From NCBI GenBank assembly GCA_903813345.2, contig CAIIXF020000007.1, positions 21,499,564 to 21,563,563 on the forward strand: a DNA stretch of 64,000 bases. Reading direction: 5' to 3'. Both the position numbers and the translations under genes were made by a program. Positions 24,702-39,000 of the stretch are shown in pieces. Within the stretch, counting starts at the first letter, position 1. Each line of letters opens with the position of its first letter. The notes below the pieces were generated by a model that was not told the DNA's origin, made no database searches, and saw nothing but the letters and a program-made list of their open reading frames with translations. This DNA is from Owenia fusiformis. Lineage: Eukaryota; Annelida; Polychaeta; Sabellida; Oweniidae.

Positions 24702-26873
24702 CTACACTAAAATGAATCGTGACGTTTTTGGCAATTTCTTATCAGGACATTCAACTATAGAATGCCGTTTCTTAGAGCGTTTATATCTAATATCATGACA
24801 AAGTTGTCCATTATATCGTGTTGGGTAATGGCGGATATCAAGCAATGACGTGTGTTTATAATAGCGACACGAAATATAGTTGCAATAAAACACTGGGAGG
24901 GACTCATTTGATAATCCCCAATACTCGTTATTAGAGAAATTTGAGAATTCGTCGTTCCACTTTTTGTTGTCGCTTCTTTCGTGCCAAATATGGTAGAATG
25001 GTGCATGGATGGACATTCCAAAATAGTTAATGTTAATGATGGGAACGTTGAGATTATGAAGGCGGCAATATATGCCATACTCCATGAACCCAAAATAAAT
25101 ATTGTTTTCGTTGTAACCGCCAATGCATTGAAAGACATCTTTTGGTACAGCGAGAACACCAATGGCTCCACCCAAAAAGTCACGTTTATGACTCCAGTGT
25201 CCAATTTCCTTTTCATGTTCCTTGATGAATTGGTACCCATGGGCCATGACGCTATCATACTCCTCCTTGGATGTGTCTCTCCTACCACTAAACCAAGCCT
25301 TGTTATGATTCGGCCAGTTAAGTATCCTCTGATTGTTTAGCCATTTGAAAAATGCTGGTCCAACCATGGTGTCTTGATCTAAACGAATGAGCATTTCCCC
25401 ATGAGCAAATCTTGATGCAACATTAAGAGAATGCGGTTCTGAAAATTCACTTTCTGCATACTTCTGTGCGATTTCTTCACATATGTGAATTACAAAAAAT
25501 GGAATTTCTGCATTCTCTTTGGCGAGTATTTCATTAAATGTCGATTCGTTGTATAAAGGAGTGTGAGAATTCCAATCAGTTATGATGATTTCAGAAACAT
25601 CTAAAAGTTTAGATTCCCTAAGGCCCCTAAGGAGAGAGCGTAGCGAGAGCCTCAATCTCGCCATAGCTTGTCCTCGATACACATCGTTTCTACTACAGTA
25701 TAACCACGAGAGCTTTGGCCTTTTCATCAACGTTGCACATCGGGGGGAGTCTGTTAATTCAGGAATATCTAAAAGGGATATTAAAGAAGAACATGTTCAT
25801 CATATACTTTAAAACACACACGTGTACAAATTGGTATATGACTCCCAAAACTACATGTAGGCGAAATATGTACAAAGTTATGTTGTGCATATGGGCATAA
25901 TTGATTTTTGATACATGAGCATATGTACCAACTGCTGAAACATATGACACATCTTGTTTAATTCTGAAACTATCAAATTAAAAATCGAAATAAGTGACAC
26001 CGTGCATGATAAAACATCAGTTTAACGATGTTGACAGTAATCATCCATTTCGTACAGTGTATCGATGTGTACAAAATCAATTCATTGTTGTCAATCAAGC
26101 CCATCAGCTGTAAAATGTCAAAGATGAATTTTATTGAAGAGAATATCAGTGAAACAACATATTGGCTGTCACGTTGCGCCGTAGTATGGTGATGTGTATG
26201 TGGCAGAAGAATGACGCAACTGTATTGAATCTGCCATATTGTTTCATATTATTAATGGAATTACCCTTGATATACCCTTGTGATATTTGTAGTTACGTCA
26301 TACAAATTTTTGAACACCCGTTCTGAGTGTATGATAAGCCACATTATTTCAATGTATGGGAATTCATCGAGTGTGTCGATTGAGTATTTTGTTCAAAATT
26401 GTATTTTAATCTCTTGAATACTTTTTGTTTAATCAACCAAAATTTCCTTTATACAACTATAATATTTGAAGTCTAAGAAAATGTTGTATGTGCTATTTTG
26501 TTAAAACAAGCTTCGAAACGATATTTTATTTCATTCCCAAGAAATGGTAAAAAGGAACAAAAAACAATTGCACTAAAAAACAAAAATTGTTAACAAAAAC
26601 AGTTATATAAAATATAATATATAAATTATTTTCGCATTAAACTGTTGTTTAAACCGTGTTTTTACAGAATGTTTTCAATAATTGGTTTAAGAAAAAACAT
26701 TGTTGAATTCAGTTCTCCATATCGAAACCAATCTTTTAAAGTGTTTTACAGTATACAAAAATAAGAATAGCTCACTCACGTTTCATTATGTAGAAGATAC
26801 CAAACACATACAGCACGGCAGTAAGAAACAGAACTCCCCAGGTTTTCCGAAGCTTTCGAAATAAACGCCACAT
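24702..26873 (-). CDS. Type II Golgi-like GT-A glycosyltransferase
   Basis: Two exons on the minus strand: 26780-26873 (coding start) and 24702-25768. Their phase-1 junction joins cleanly into 387 codons including the stop (386 residues). The first exon encodes MWRLFRKLRKTWG followed by a hydrophobic anchor to about residue 29, the layout of a type II Golgi enzyme. The luminal part begins with a GT-A fold (LSWLYCSRNDVYRG; EIIITDWNSHTPL), then LIRLDQD (DQD at about 162-164, taken as the metal-binding DxD) and GGYNENNIYFGF (about 248-259), the acceptor-side motif of the galactosyltransferase C-terminal type. The usual Glu-Asp pair after that motif reads Glu-Tyr here (FMEYG). Family membership points to transfer of a sugar from a nucleotide donor to glycans; donor and acceptor cannot be assigned. 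It is transcribed opposite to its neighbours. Confidence 0.88.
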
Positions 26874-29800
26874 TTAAACAAGAACACCATTCTCTCAAAC
26901 TATCTGCAAATACACAAAACAAAGCTTACAATTAAATACAGTTTTGACATACAGAAGAATATGCAAATAATTAATATTTGTTAATTGATATACCAAGAGA
27001 CCAACATTTACACAGCATAATGGGGTGAACAACCTGTAAAGTGACCATTCGCGACCGGCACTCGTTCGACATAAGCTCGGCTAGCGGTCGGCAAGCCCTT
27101 GGCAAAATGATGGATTAATGTGTCAGGTTTGTAAGTGAGCGTGCCGTATGTCATATTGATAAGAGCTCTCGTTAAAACATGTCGGTAAATGTAGAGACAA
27201 ATGCATTAAACTATTGAATGAATTAGTATTTAAATATTGACATCTTCGTTTTCTAGTTTATTGTTCTTTATAAATTTATGTCAATAATAGAATGCCGATG
27301 CATATACCCAAATTTGATGACCTTTACCACGTTTGATATAACGTTTTATGTCTAGGAGTATGATATTTTTTCAAACGAGTAGAAAGGGCATACAGTTTTT
27401 TTGAAAATCAATCATTGACAGTGTATCAATACTCATCTGAGAGCAACACAAAAACGTACTTGAGTAAACGTTCTAGTTTTTGGTACAAGACGAATGAGCA
27501 TTCTTACTTTAATAGCGTATACATCATTTTCGTTTTTCATACGGCTTTACAACGTTATCATAGACTACGATAACGAGAAACTGATTTAACCACAAGCTAC
27601 CTTAAAATATACTTTTATTTAATCCTTTACTTCAGATTTATTACACAATTCCTATTGTTGTACTATTTTTAGTCTTCCCTATATTTGCATAAAATGTATG
27701 AGGTTATAACCGAAACAAGAAAAAGAGCATATGATACCTAGTTAAATTCCATTATAAATTCATCGCGTAATGAAATGTTCATACTACTCATCATTAATGT
27801 CCTGGGCCCATCTCCCAATAAAATAACAAAACATGTACAAGGCTTGTGCGGTTGGTTAGATGACATAGGCTTGTCTGTTCGACTGGTCATCGCCAGGAGG
27901 GGTGTGAGTGTAGACACTGCGATCTCCATTGTCGCAACTCGACAGGCCCCAAAACCGCCAAACCCAAAGCGCAAAACATAGCAATAACCTCATTCCAAAG
28001 GGCATCGGTCCCTTGGCCAAACTTCACTATGTTGCCCGCAGAAATGAGGTATTTAATATTATCCCCACCTATTGAAAACTAAGTACAAGCCCGTTATTCG
28101 CCCTGGACCAGGACGGATAATGACCACTATGGCCCGGCACCATGGCTCGTCATATTGTTCTAGTCAATATAGTAAAATATAATAGCCTTCTCGACCTTAT
28201 TCATCTTCATATCTTGCAAGAGATTACTGCTAGAACTAAATTAACGAAACCACTTACATCAATTATATATATGGCTGGCTGCCCTGTGCACATACGCGGT
28301 CTTCCTTTTATCTGTACATGTGTACGTATTTATAAACTAGCTGGGTACTCGTTGAAGTTGGGGAATGGCAGGTTATGTATGGATGTGCGAGGTGCACCAT
28401 GGGACAGCAAGGAGCAGAATACTCTTTGAAAATAATAGATTTGGTCACACTTTCAGATATATGCTACCTTTGGTGACTCGGTCTTCTTTATATTTTGTGT
28501 AGACGTTTTATGATAATATTGTCAGTTGGAATTGGAAAGCATGTTACTGAAATATATAGTTTTAACTGATAAGGTCAGACTAATGGATATATCTTCTATC
28601 TGTATATAGTTAAACTATTTAAATATTTAGAATATCATAAATAGATGACGTCAGAAATATGGACATTCTAAGTGACCTTTAAACAGAAATATATCATATT
28701 TATGTTGAAACCCACTGTCCAATGGCACATTTGATAGATAGAGAATAGGCCTTGGATCTCTGATCACTATTGATCAATAACGAATGTTTTTTTTGTTTTG
28801 GATGTGCATTTATTCGCGAATGGTAATTAAATAAATCACAGTGTAATACAAAAGCCAATGATCAGAGAGCGATAAGCCCGATTCAATTTAGATAAGGGCG
28901 TGATCTTTTGTCCCGCTTTGTTGAGATGTCATCCAGTTGTAGTTGGAAAATCGATCCATCAGCCATATCGATATACGTAGTTCTGGAGCTATAAGGTGGC
29001 GGCATTGTATCGGGGTAGCTTATCGAGCTGCCTCTGTACAGTCCCTGCCCACAAGCCTACGGATAAGGTAATACATACAGCTATATCTTTACTACTTCAA
29101 GATTTACATGAGTTAATATTGGGATCAAGGATTATCTTATAGGGTCACTCGGATCGCGATTCGAATCAAGTATGTAGTACAAGAGCAACCATTTATCAGA
29201 CAAAGAAATCACAAAGGAAATAATATGTTACCTACTTTTTATAAAAGGATATTTCTTACATTTATAATCATTTTAACTAGTTTATTAAAATTTCAAGTTA
29301 AAACAAATTTTTCTTTAGTCATTAACAAATTTGGTTTTTACTGCAAAATAAATTAATAGAAAATCTTACCCGTCCAGTTGCTTTTTTCTGTCTCAGTTTT
29401 AACACTAGCTATTTAGTTTTTATTATTTTATAGGCATCCTCGGTCGCTAATGATTCGTAAAAAGCGGAAGTGTATTTCGCGGGAGGATTAGGTGAAGCAG
29501 CGGAATACGGTAAGTTCTAGGAACCAGCTGCCATCGTTCATGATTTGCTCACGTGGATCGGATTAATCAATGACGTGTCACATACGTCATCACATCAAGG
29601 ATTATCATTGGCCACTTAGAATATTAACGAGATACCTTTAGCAAGAGTGTTGCTCAAGTCTGGTCGAAAACCAATGGATTATGTAACTGGTCATCTATAT
29701 TTCATCCACTGCATAGCAAACACGTATGTATTTTAAATTGAGGTGAACAGGGAAATATGCAGAGATATGCTCTTCTTTCTTTATTTATTTGTAACATATG

Positions 29801-30081
29801 GACATTATTTATCGAAATGATTCTAAAACCTGAACTGCAACTTTATTTGCCAAGCAAAATGTCTTACCAGCCACTAATACGAATCACATTTAACATTTTA
29901 CAAATTGTTATTCACTCAAATTAGCAATTTTACTTAACAACGCTACGGGAGAGTGATCAAAATTGTATATTGTATCTAAATGTTTTTTTTTAGATTATTG
30001 AGACTTTTGAACTACATTTGTTAGACACATAAATCGAGGTTCATAAAACTCTTGTATTATGTTTCAGACATTGGCTGCTCG
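26874..30081. other. Spacer between divergently transcribed genes, with possible 5' untranslated exons
   Basis: The minus-strand glycosyltransferase and the plus-strand ZP gene diverge from this 3.2-kb stretch, so both promoters should be near. A strong donor (ATACG|GTAAGT, exon end 29509) and a good acceptor at 30067 just before the ZP ATG suggest a non-coding first exon ending at 29509. Another GC-richer piece ending at a possible donor lies at about 28981-29068. No coding exon is supported, and frames around 27740-28430 look like chance. Confidence 0.4.
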
Positions 30082-33000
30082 ATGAAGTTATCGCTTTTGA
30101 TCTATGGACTGATATATATTGCCGCAGGTAAATGATAATGTTATACTGCGAGCAAAAGCCATTTCCGTTCTCTTACTAGGCTTTTGAGAGAAGGCAACGT
30201 TTCCACAAATTTATTTATGGAATAAAGGAGGACATAGACATGATGAATATTAATAAAAAAAATAGCACAAAAATAGAGGAATAAGAAATCGATTTCAATC
30301 AGAACGTCACAGTGTCAATAAATAAAGAGATGTTTGCCCCAAAGCACTAACTTGAGGGCGAAACAGCTGCTCAGTCAAAGCATTGTTAACTGAAAAGCAA
30401 AATCATATTACAATTTTTTACTTGTAGTGTTTAGTCAATGGCGTTGTTCACATTTCCAGGTAGCCAGTGTTACGTAAGCGCATTCGACGCCCCCTCAGAG
30501 GACCACGCCTCCCTGTCTCAAGATGACCCAGATTGGGAAGATTGGGACAAGGAGGTAACATTATAATACATTTTGAAATTAGATGTTGACACATACGCAT
30601 TACATACATAATGACAAAATAAAAATCAGTTTTAACTATTATCAAGGGGTAACTCAAGGTAAATTTTGGGGTTTGTGCAATCGTTGCAGGTTTTGCAATA
30701 TTTTAGCTTAAGATCATATCTAATAATAACTTTGACGAGCGAACTATTGGCATATACGGTGATGTTATAACCTAGAGGTTGTAAGTTCGATGCCTTTGTG
30801 AGCCTTGTTTTCGTATAAAATATTTGCGTTTCTTTAAGGTGAGGTTCTCTAAACGTTCGGCTCATAATGAACAAGAAAATGATGCACTAGATGGCTCACC
30901 TTCTGGAATTTTACCCTCTGGCTCTAACCCCGTTTTACTCGTACATACACTCTGCGTCGCATCTACTGTAAGTGTTTATTTGCTTGTTTTGTTATTCGAA
31001 TGTGTTGATTGTCGTGATAATAGCGAGAGGTACAACTGGCCCATCTGTTTGCATTATCGCAACAGTCCGTCCATCTTTCCAATAAGGTTTCGTATAGTTT
31101 TCGAAAATCGCAGTTTTACTTTAAAAATTCATAACATAGAGCAACAGAGCAATAATAATCTTTTTGTATTTTCTAGAGCAATAGAAACAAAGAAACAATC
31201 AATTTTTTATGAATTTTATTGGCATCAAGTTCCAACTATCATGACTTTGCCCCTTTATCCCCAATCACCTTGGTTTTAACGCGAAAAGTGTCTTATTTGC
31301 GGCTCAAGCTTAAGACATAAGGGAAACGCAATACAATTGCAAGAAGTAATTGCAAAAAATCGAGGGGGGTCAATCCGACCCTGCAGACATTAGGGTTAAG
31401 TTTTAGCCGTGTTAAATCACATCAGCCAAGAATTTGTCCATTGATTCCTTCAATTTATGTTTTCAACCAAAAATTACCTTATCGAAATACCTTAGATTTC
31501 CATATGTGGTGAAATTAAAATTAATTTATATTACGTTATTTTCAAGAATTTTTATAGCCCAGTTTTTTTTGTGTCACTTTATATTTAAATGGCGACACTA
31601 CTTATGTTCAAAATTGCTTCTTGTTTTTTTTGTAGATGATATATGTGAACAATGATCCCATTAACCGGGGTACGATTCAAAAACTCAATATTTCAAATTG
31701 ATTAGTGATTGATTATGCTAGATTCATTGCTGTTTAGTGTGATACGAGTGCATATTATGTTTACTTTGTAGCATCCACCAACTCAATTTTACAAGACATT
31801 GTTTTTATTGCAGGACTGCTCCCAAGTTCAAAATTCGGATGAAGCTGAAACAAACATCAAGAATGATGTAAATATATTTTAAGCGAAGTATTTCTCAAGT
31901 AAATATTAGTAAAAACTGTAAATGAATATGCACAATGATTAGGAGTAAGGATAAAACTCTGTAAATCCTTGTTAACCTTTCTGTTGTGACATATAAATAA
32001 CTCCAATGAGAGATACAAAGAGCAACAAAAAATATAGCAAGACTGCATGGAAATTTGCATCGTTAACTAATAGTGACTGGAACTCAATAGCAACTGAGCT
32101 AGATATTCTTTATCGTGAAAATATTGACTCTATTTGGTACATGTTTCGAATCTTTTCATTGATTTAACTAATTAATTTATTGCTTTGACTTTTGAAACAA
32201 TTGATCTTAGTTGAACCGTGCCCGCTCGATAAAAAGCAATCGTGGGTTGTTCCGGTGTCCCTGGTGATATTTTGAGCTTAAATGAGAAAAGACTTTGTAC
32301 AAATACTCACGACAAAAATGCTCGCTTTTCAAAGCTCATATTTCTCATGAAAAATTATCACCATTGGAGCTCTCAAATATCACCTCGTTATCCCAATTGA
32401 ATTCTTCTATCTCCAAGTAATCGGATACACCTTTCCCATAGTTTCATATAAAGAAGACTCTGTCAATAAAAACACGGGCTTTCGTCATATCAAAAGAAAC
32501 AGAAAAACTGTGTTTTTGCGCTTAATTTTTCGGAATTCTATAAAGATCTCCCATCAAGGCAAATATGTTGATTTCGGAACACTCAAGAAACATTAAATGT
32601 TTCAAGATAATTCACACGGAATACTGAAACAAAACCTTATGTCTTACATGCATATCCATTTTGTGTCTAGTCAAGCAGAAACTATCCCGTGTTACGACAT
32701 TTATCTACATGTACTTGCTATTGACACATTATTGTGATCAGTCTTTTAAAAGTTCAAGCTTGTAATAATATTAATTTATTAAAGATTATTCACTGGTGAT
32801 CCACTCGATTACGCTGGTTACCGAAACGGTTCGTTTTGGTAACAAAATGTCGGAACGTCGAAGGTACGATTTTTCTTTTTTCCTTATTTCACGCGTTGTA
32901 GGCAGAATCCCCACGGCGTTTTTTTGAGTGGATCACCAGTGATTATTGTAGCTTATATTAATGATTTATTATAGATAGTTGCCCTGTATACACGCTTAAG

Positions 33001-36000
33001 AACTTTTCCTGATCCAGAACCCGTTCAACACAGCTATGAGTGAGTTTACATTACAGTACATCATAGCCATTCCCAGAGTAAATGAACATAACTCAACGCT
33101 TGTTGAGTAAATCTCGAACCAAGTCTGTATTTTTCGTACCCTTGATTTGAAAGGAGGTATTCCACCGTGTATTCACCTTTCCACAAAGTAAAGAAAATCG
33201 ATAATTTCCGGCGCGTTGATTGGTTAATGACGTCAAGTTCCATCAGAAATTCACCATGAGTGACATTCGCGCAAAGCGTTACCTTTTGGTATTTGTTCGC
33301 CATCAGCGATGTCAATAATGATCAGCAATGTCAACATATCATCAATAAACATATATATGATATACGCTCTTTCTCTGAAATCGTCCAAGTGATCATTATT
33401 CAAAACCGATCATCACATAACAAATTTATCCAATGACAAGTGAAATCAGGACACCCATATCCATGTTTGTTTTCTATTAAGCGTTCTCAATCTCATTATT
33501 TTCGAGAAATCCACCATCATTTTGGTTGAGAAGAATTCTACGGTCTGCTGGATCTATTTTGACAGTTTTGCTTTAGCAAGATATTTTAACAAATTGACTG
33601 TTTCTACACTGAATAAAAAACATTTCCCGGAAAAATTTGAATCGGGAATTTAATATTTAAATCGCTTAGAAGGCGTAAATAAATGTCAATTTGACGTTCA
33701 ATAAAAATCCATCAATAATTTACTGATTACTTGCACATTTGAATAGGTAAAACTTACAGCAATCAACCGAGGATTTACATGTAAACTCAACTGCATTTGT
33801 TTTTCGTGGGAAAAAGTTTCTCTCATTGACGTCACAGATTTTTAAGCTGACTTAAACTGACTTTGTGGAAAGGTGTCAATCAATTTCATTCAATAACTTT
33901 CACAAATTTTGTAGTTTACAGCATATATGTCGCAACCATACAGGCATACCATAACCATAGGAGAGCCCTTGTGGTGATTTAAATCAAATGAAACGTGACT
34001 TTTACATTTTCAAATATCCTGCAATTGCTGTAGGATATAGAAAATGTAAAATTGTGAGAGGAATCCCTTTGATATACACGTCAATATTTGTCTTACCATC
34101 ACAAAATCCAATGTATGTAAAAAATATTAATGGTAATAATTGGAGACTTTTGAAATATATATTTCAAAAAGTGAAAATATGCGTAAGAGCAATGAAAGGA
34201 GACTTACTCGCATTTTTAATCAATCAATATTTTGAAATACGTGTAGATGCAGCAACGACCAACTGGACACTTACGATTGCCTCTGTTCTGGGAATGGAAT
34301 TGGAAACACACTTACCGTCAAGAACGTACTCCTCTATATCGAAGGATTAACAAATGATCTATCCGATTTGGAAACGGCTTTCAACTTTTTCACCGATACG
34401 TTTAGACAACAAGGAATACCCTTAGGTCAATCTGGATTAATTACATGCGAATCTCCAAAGTCAACATTAAAAAGTAAATATACTACACGTATTATATAAG
34501 TATTATATAAGTACATATAATATTTACATTGCTTAAATAGGTTTTAAAACATGTTTTAAATATTTTGTCATGAACGTTATTTTTTAAGGATTGATATTTT
34601 TACAACAATTATGATGAACTGTATTTTAAATATGTGTTTAAGGGGTGTTTATTGAAATATATATCGATATAATAGCACCAACACGTACCTCACTCACAAT
34701 TGTGTCCTTTAATTGTAGATGTGACAAATGTTCCCGATAAGATACGAGACACCATCAAATGTTCACCAATATCCTCGGGGCCAAAGGTGAACCTAAAAAA
34801 CTTTCCTGGAACAGACCTTGGAAATGCTATATCTGCACTTGGAACATCTGAAAAGGCGTGTAAGAAGAAAAAGAACAACGGAACATTTACTGGGGCATTT
34901 AACTTTGAAAGATGTAATTTCAAGGTAAAAAAATGTATACTTGCTCAACTTGGCTACGTGAATCAGAAATACCGAACAACATTTTCAATTTCAATCCCTA
35001 TTGCCAGATACCTATTTTACCATACCGACCTAATACAAACATTAAACACATTCGTGTTCATTTTCCCATAAATGTGGCCATAGAAGTCAAATGAAAGGAG
35101 TCGATGTTGAATGTCCAAATCACATTCCAGGAGTCACAGGGAGTAGATGATCAGGAAAGAGAGTTTACTGCATACTCCAACTACCTTCTTGATAATGAGG
35201 AAAGGGGAGTATACATATCTTGTGTGTACCAACGTAATCTAACAACTGATGAACTGATTCCACTTGGTTCAATAGCATGGGATATCACCGCAGGGTAAGA
35301 ATACATATATCTAAGCACAATTAGTGCCAAAGGAAAAAGGCCAAGAAACCAAGAAACATTAAAATCTAAGTGTAAGCCTGTCATAACAGAAAAATACCAT
35401 ATATTTGTTAATCGTATGATCTGTAAAATGAAGCCCTCTGATTGGTCAGTTCTTGTGCTGTACCAATCTGTATTGCTACTGAGATTGTCCCCGTTGATCA
35501 TCTCCGTCGCAATACAGAAAATATTTGTGCGGAGGGGACAATCTCAGTAGTTATACAGAGGATCACACGATAAAAACGTTATTGAATGATTTGAAGTGCA
35601 ATACAGGATATATTCTGTCTCAATATTCTGTATTGGCACTCGACTTCGTCTCGTTCCAATACAAAATTTCTCAAACAGAATATATCCTGTTTTGCACTTC
35701 GAATCATTCAATAACTTATATTATCCTATGCCAAGTAGAGTTTTAGGGAGATAAGTTGGTAAGATATATCCCGTATCCTGATTTTGAGGTTTCCATATCT
35801 TGAACCTCCATATCTCCCGCCATATCTCCCGCTCCAGGGCATATCTTCCCGCTTCGAAAAAAATTTGAAAAAAATAAAAAATGTGAAAAATTGAAAAAAT
35901 AAAAAAAATAAAAAAAACAATTGAAAAAAATAGAAAAAATAGAAAAATGTGAAAAAATTGAAAAAATAAAAAAAATTTAAAGAAAATTAGAAAACTCTAC

Positions 36001-39000
36001 TTGGTATAGGATTAAGCAGTTATGTACGGTTGGTTTGGATATTGGGTTCATCCCTCGTGAGCTATGCACATCTACCTTCGGTCCCTACGGTCCCTCAAGT
36101 ATATATGCATATCTCCCTCTGGATAAACTCCATATCCAAAACCTCCCAGTACATAACCCTTATTTATCCCAACGCCCCAGATTTCCATCCAGGATATGAC
36201 TATTACTGAAAAAATCAATGGTGATCAGTTTACACCAACGCATGCTAATATTTGCATTTTGCTAGAAATATCTGATTTGAATATCAGGAAATGATACGGT
36301 GATCATCACAATTTATAATTTTAGGATAAAAAACACACATCTGTGAATATAAAAAGATCAATATGAAGCATGCACATTGTTTTCATGAACTAGTAAAAAT
36401 TTTAAAATCCAATATGGCAGACGAAAGTCGAAAAAAACGTTTCGCTACACTGCACTTCCAGCTGATGAAAGAAAATCAAATGTCTCGTATAATACAATAA
36501 AAAGCAAACAACAATATTTTGAAGGAATATCGATGTAAAATATCTCGGAGGTGAGAAGGTTGATCTGTTTCTCCGGCCCCAAGCCAAGGGACTTGATTTA
36601 TGCAAGTTTTATATGGGTAATCATGGAATAAAAACGTTATTCTGTATTTCACTCGAATCATTGTATAACTTATACTATTTTCGGTGAATACATGTAGCAC
36701 TTTCACAAGGTGATATTCCACTTGCCCTTCGGGCTTCGTGGAATATCACTTGTGAAAGATGTACAGGTATTCACCTCAATAGAGTGAAATATTTGTTCAA
36801 TATCCCCAAACCATGATCTATCGTCAAATGAAATAATGTCTTAAACCTCCCCCATCAAGAGTCAATATCATAATTCAAGACTAGAACAACAAGGGAACCG
36901 TTCATTAATACTGAAATTAAAAACATGGATAGCCAATGCTCTTAACATCAAAAATTGTTGTAGATAAAAGTACTCATTAAAGATAGATGAAATATCAGAG
37001 ATCCTTTGAAAGTATAGTTAACATTTGCAAAAAATAATTTCACTAAATCAGAGCCTTGTTTCAACACGGACATAGTTATAGGACATAGTTTTTCTTTCTA
37101 CAGGGTGAGCCAAAAAAGGTATACCAAACAAATGTTATAACTCCGTCATCCAATATGGATTCAAAATCATATTTTACACAATCGAACCTTGTTCAATATT
37201 CATTCATTCTATATCAATTTCATTTATGGCCGTTTTGAAAAAACATACTCAAAATACTGAAACATGCCAAAACCACCGGATATGAATCACCAAACTTTTA
37301 CCTTTTGGGCTATTTCAAGGATTTTGTCCCTGGAAGCATGAAAGTAGCAAAGTTATAAAATGAGCCCCGGCTGGGAAAAACTTTTCTAAAAGATCAACAA
37401 ACCGCAGACAGGGCACAAACCCCACTCTCGGAAAGGTGACTATTTTTGCGCGTTCAATGAATCACACGTTCATACCATATATTTGATGACGCACTGACTA
37501 TACTCCATAATTTGATTGGTTTATTGAAACCATTTTCTTCGTGCAAACCGCCATCTCCCATACCCCTTCGCCTTTTCATTATGAAACAAGCCCCTAACCA
37601 GGGAAAATAATATAGAATCTCCTTGGTAAATCTTGACTACGCCCCTGTAGAGGCATCAGAGCGTTGAAACAAGAGGTAAGAAGCATGATTAGAGCCATTA
37701 CACAAGCTGTCTGTGAGGGCGTAGTCAACTTAAACCACCCGGTGTATTCAAATTAGCCTCCAGAGACGAGTCAGACCTTTTGAGGATGTTTTGTAAAAAT
37801 AGCTAGCTCGTGTTCACTTGAAATATAGCAATGCAATGGAATTTGCTACAAAAAGGAACATCAAATAAAGTTCAAGTTTGCCAAATATGATTTAAAACAC
37901 ATGCTGGATGGCTGAGTTATTAGCATTTGTTTGGGCTACCTTTTTGGCTCACACTGTACCTTATCAAATAGGAGCGTATTCAAATGGGTACACGAAATGC
38001 CCAAATACGAAATATTTATAAAACGTACGGCATAATAAACTATTCTACTATTCATTCCCATTTTCAAAATTTTAGTGATGTGACTGTATCGAGAAGAGAC
38101 TTGGGAACATTTTCTTTGAAAATGGGACTATATAGCGATCCGTTATACATGAACGAATTATCAACATCAAATGCAGTGAGTATATTTAAGACATACACCT
38201 TTTATATTGTAAACACGAAAACTAGTGAACAAAATGATGAACTTTACAAAATGTATACTCGTACTATATTAATTGCTCGTGATATTAATTGGGAAATGAA
38301 AACAGTCACAATAACGATGAGAAAAAACAGGTTGGGATAATATCTAGTTATATTTCAGATTATCTGATTATAATTTTTATACGCTGATTAATTTCGACTT
38401 TTACCAGAGTCCAAAATTCATTGCATCGTTAGAAATAAACACTACTTATCACGCATTTGATCATTTGATTATTTGTTAGATTGGACAGAATGACTACATT
38501 TATGGTCAAGTGTATGCCTTGGGAATTGATATGGACATTAACAACCTCAAATTTAGTCTACAGAACTGCTATGATTCATCTGCTCAGCTTCGATTCAGTG
38601 ATACAATAGAACAACACACCTTAATACAAGACAGGTAAGTATATAACGAATATAACAATTTATAAACGTCGTTAAATGTCCCAGATCAGAAGCAAACGAC
38701 AACGCAAAAACTGTTACAAAATAGTTGCTGTATTTATTTTAAAACTTGTGAAAGAAAATATGTATTAAAGAACATTTCAAATAGAAAGCCTGGAGGAGTT
38801 ATGTGTTTTGACGGATATTAAACATGTATAGATAAATCGAGGCAGAAGAGCAACCGTGATGTTTATCGTATGCAGACTCGAATTAAATTTTGCTAAAACA
38901 AGCATTTTTCTCTTTCAGATGTCCAATGGACGATTCATATGAAACAATACCTACAAATCAAAACGATATGTACAAATTTAGATTTAAACCAGGGACTCAC

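Noticed and set aside
27738-28429. Open frames on both strands between the glycosyltransferase and ZP genes
   Set aside because: No recognisable domain or splice partners; the opposite-strand frames shadow each other.
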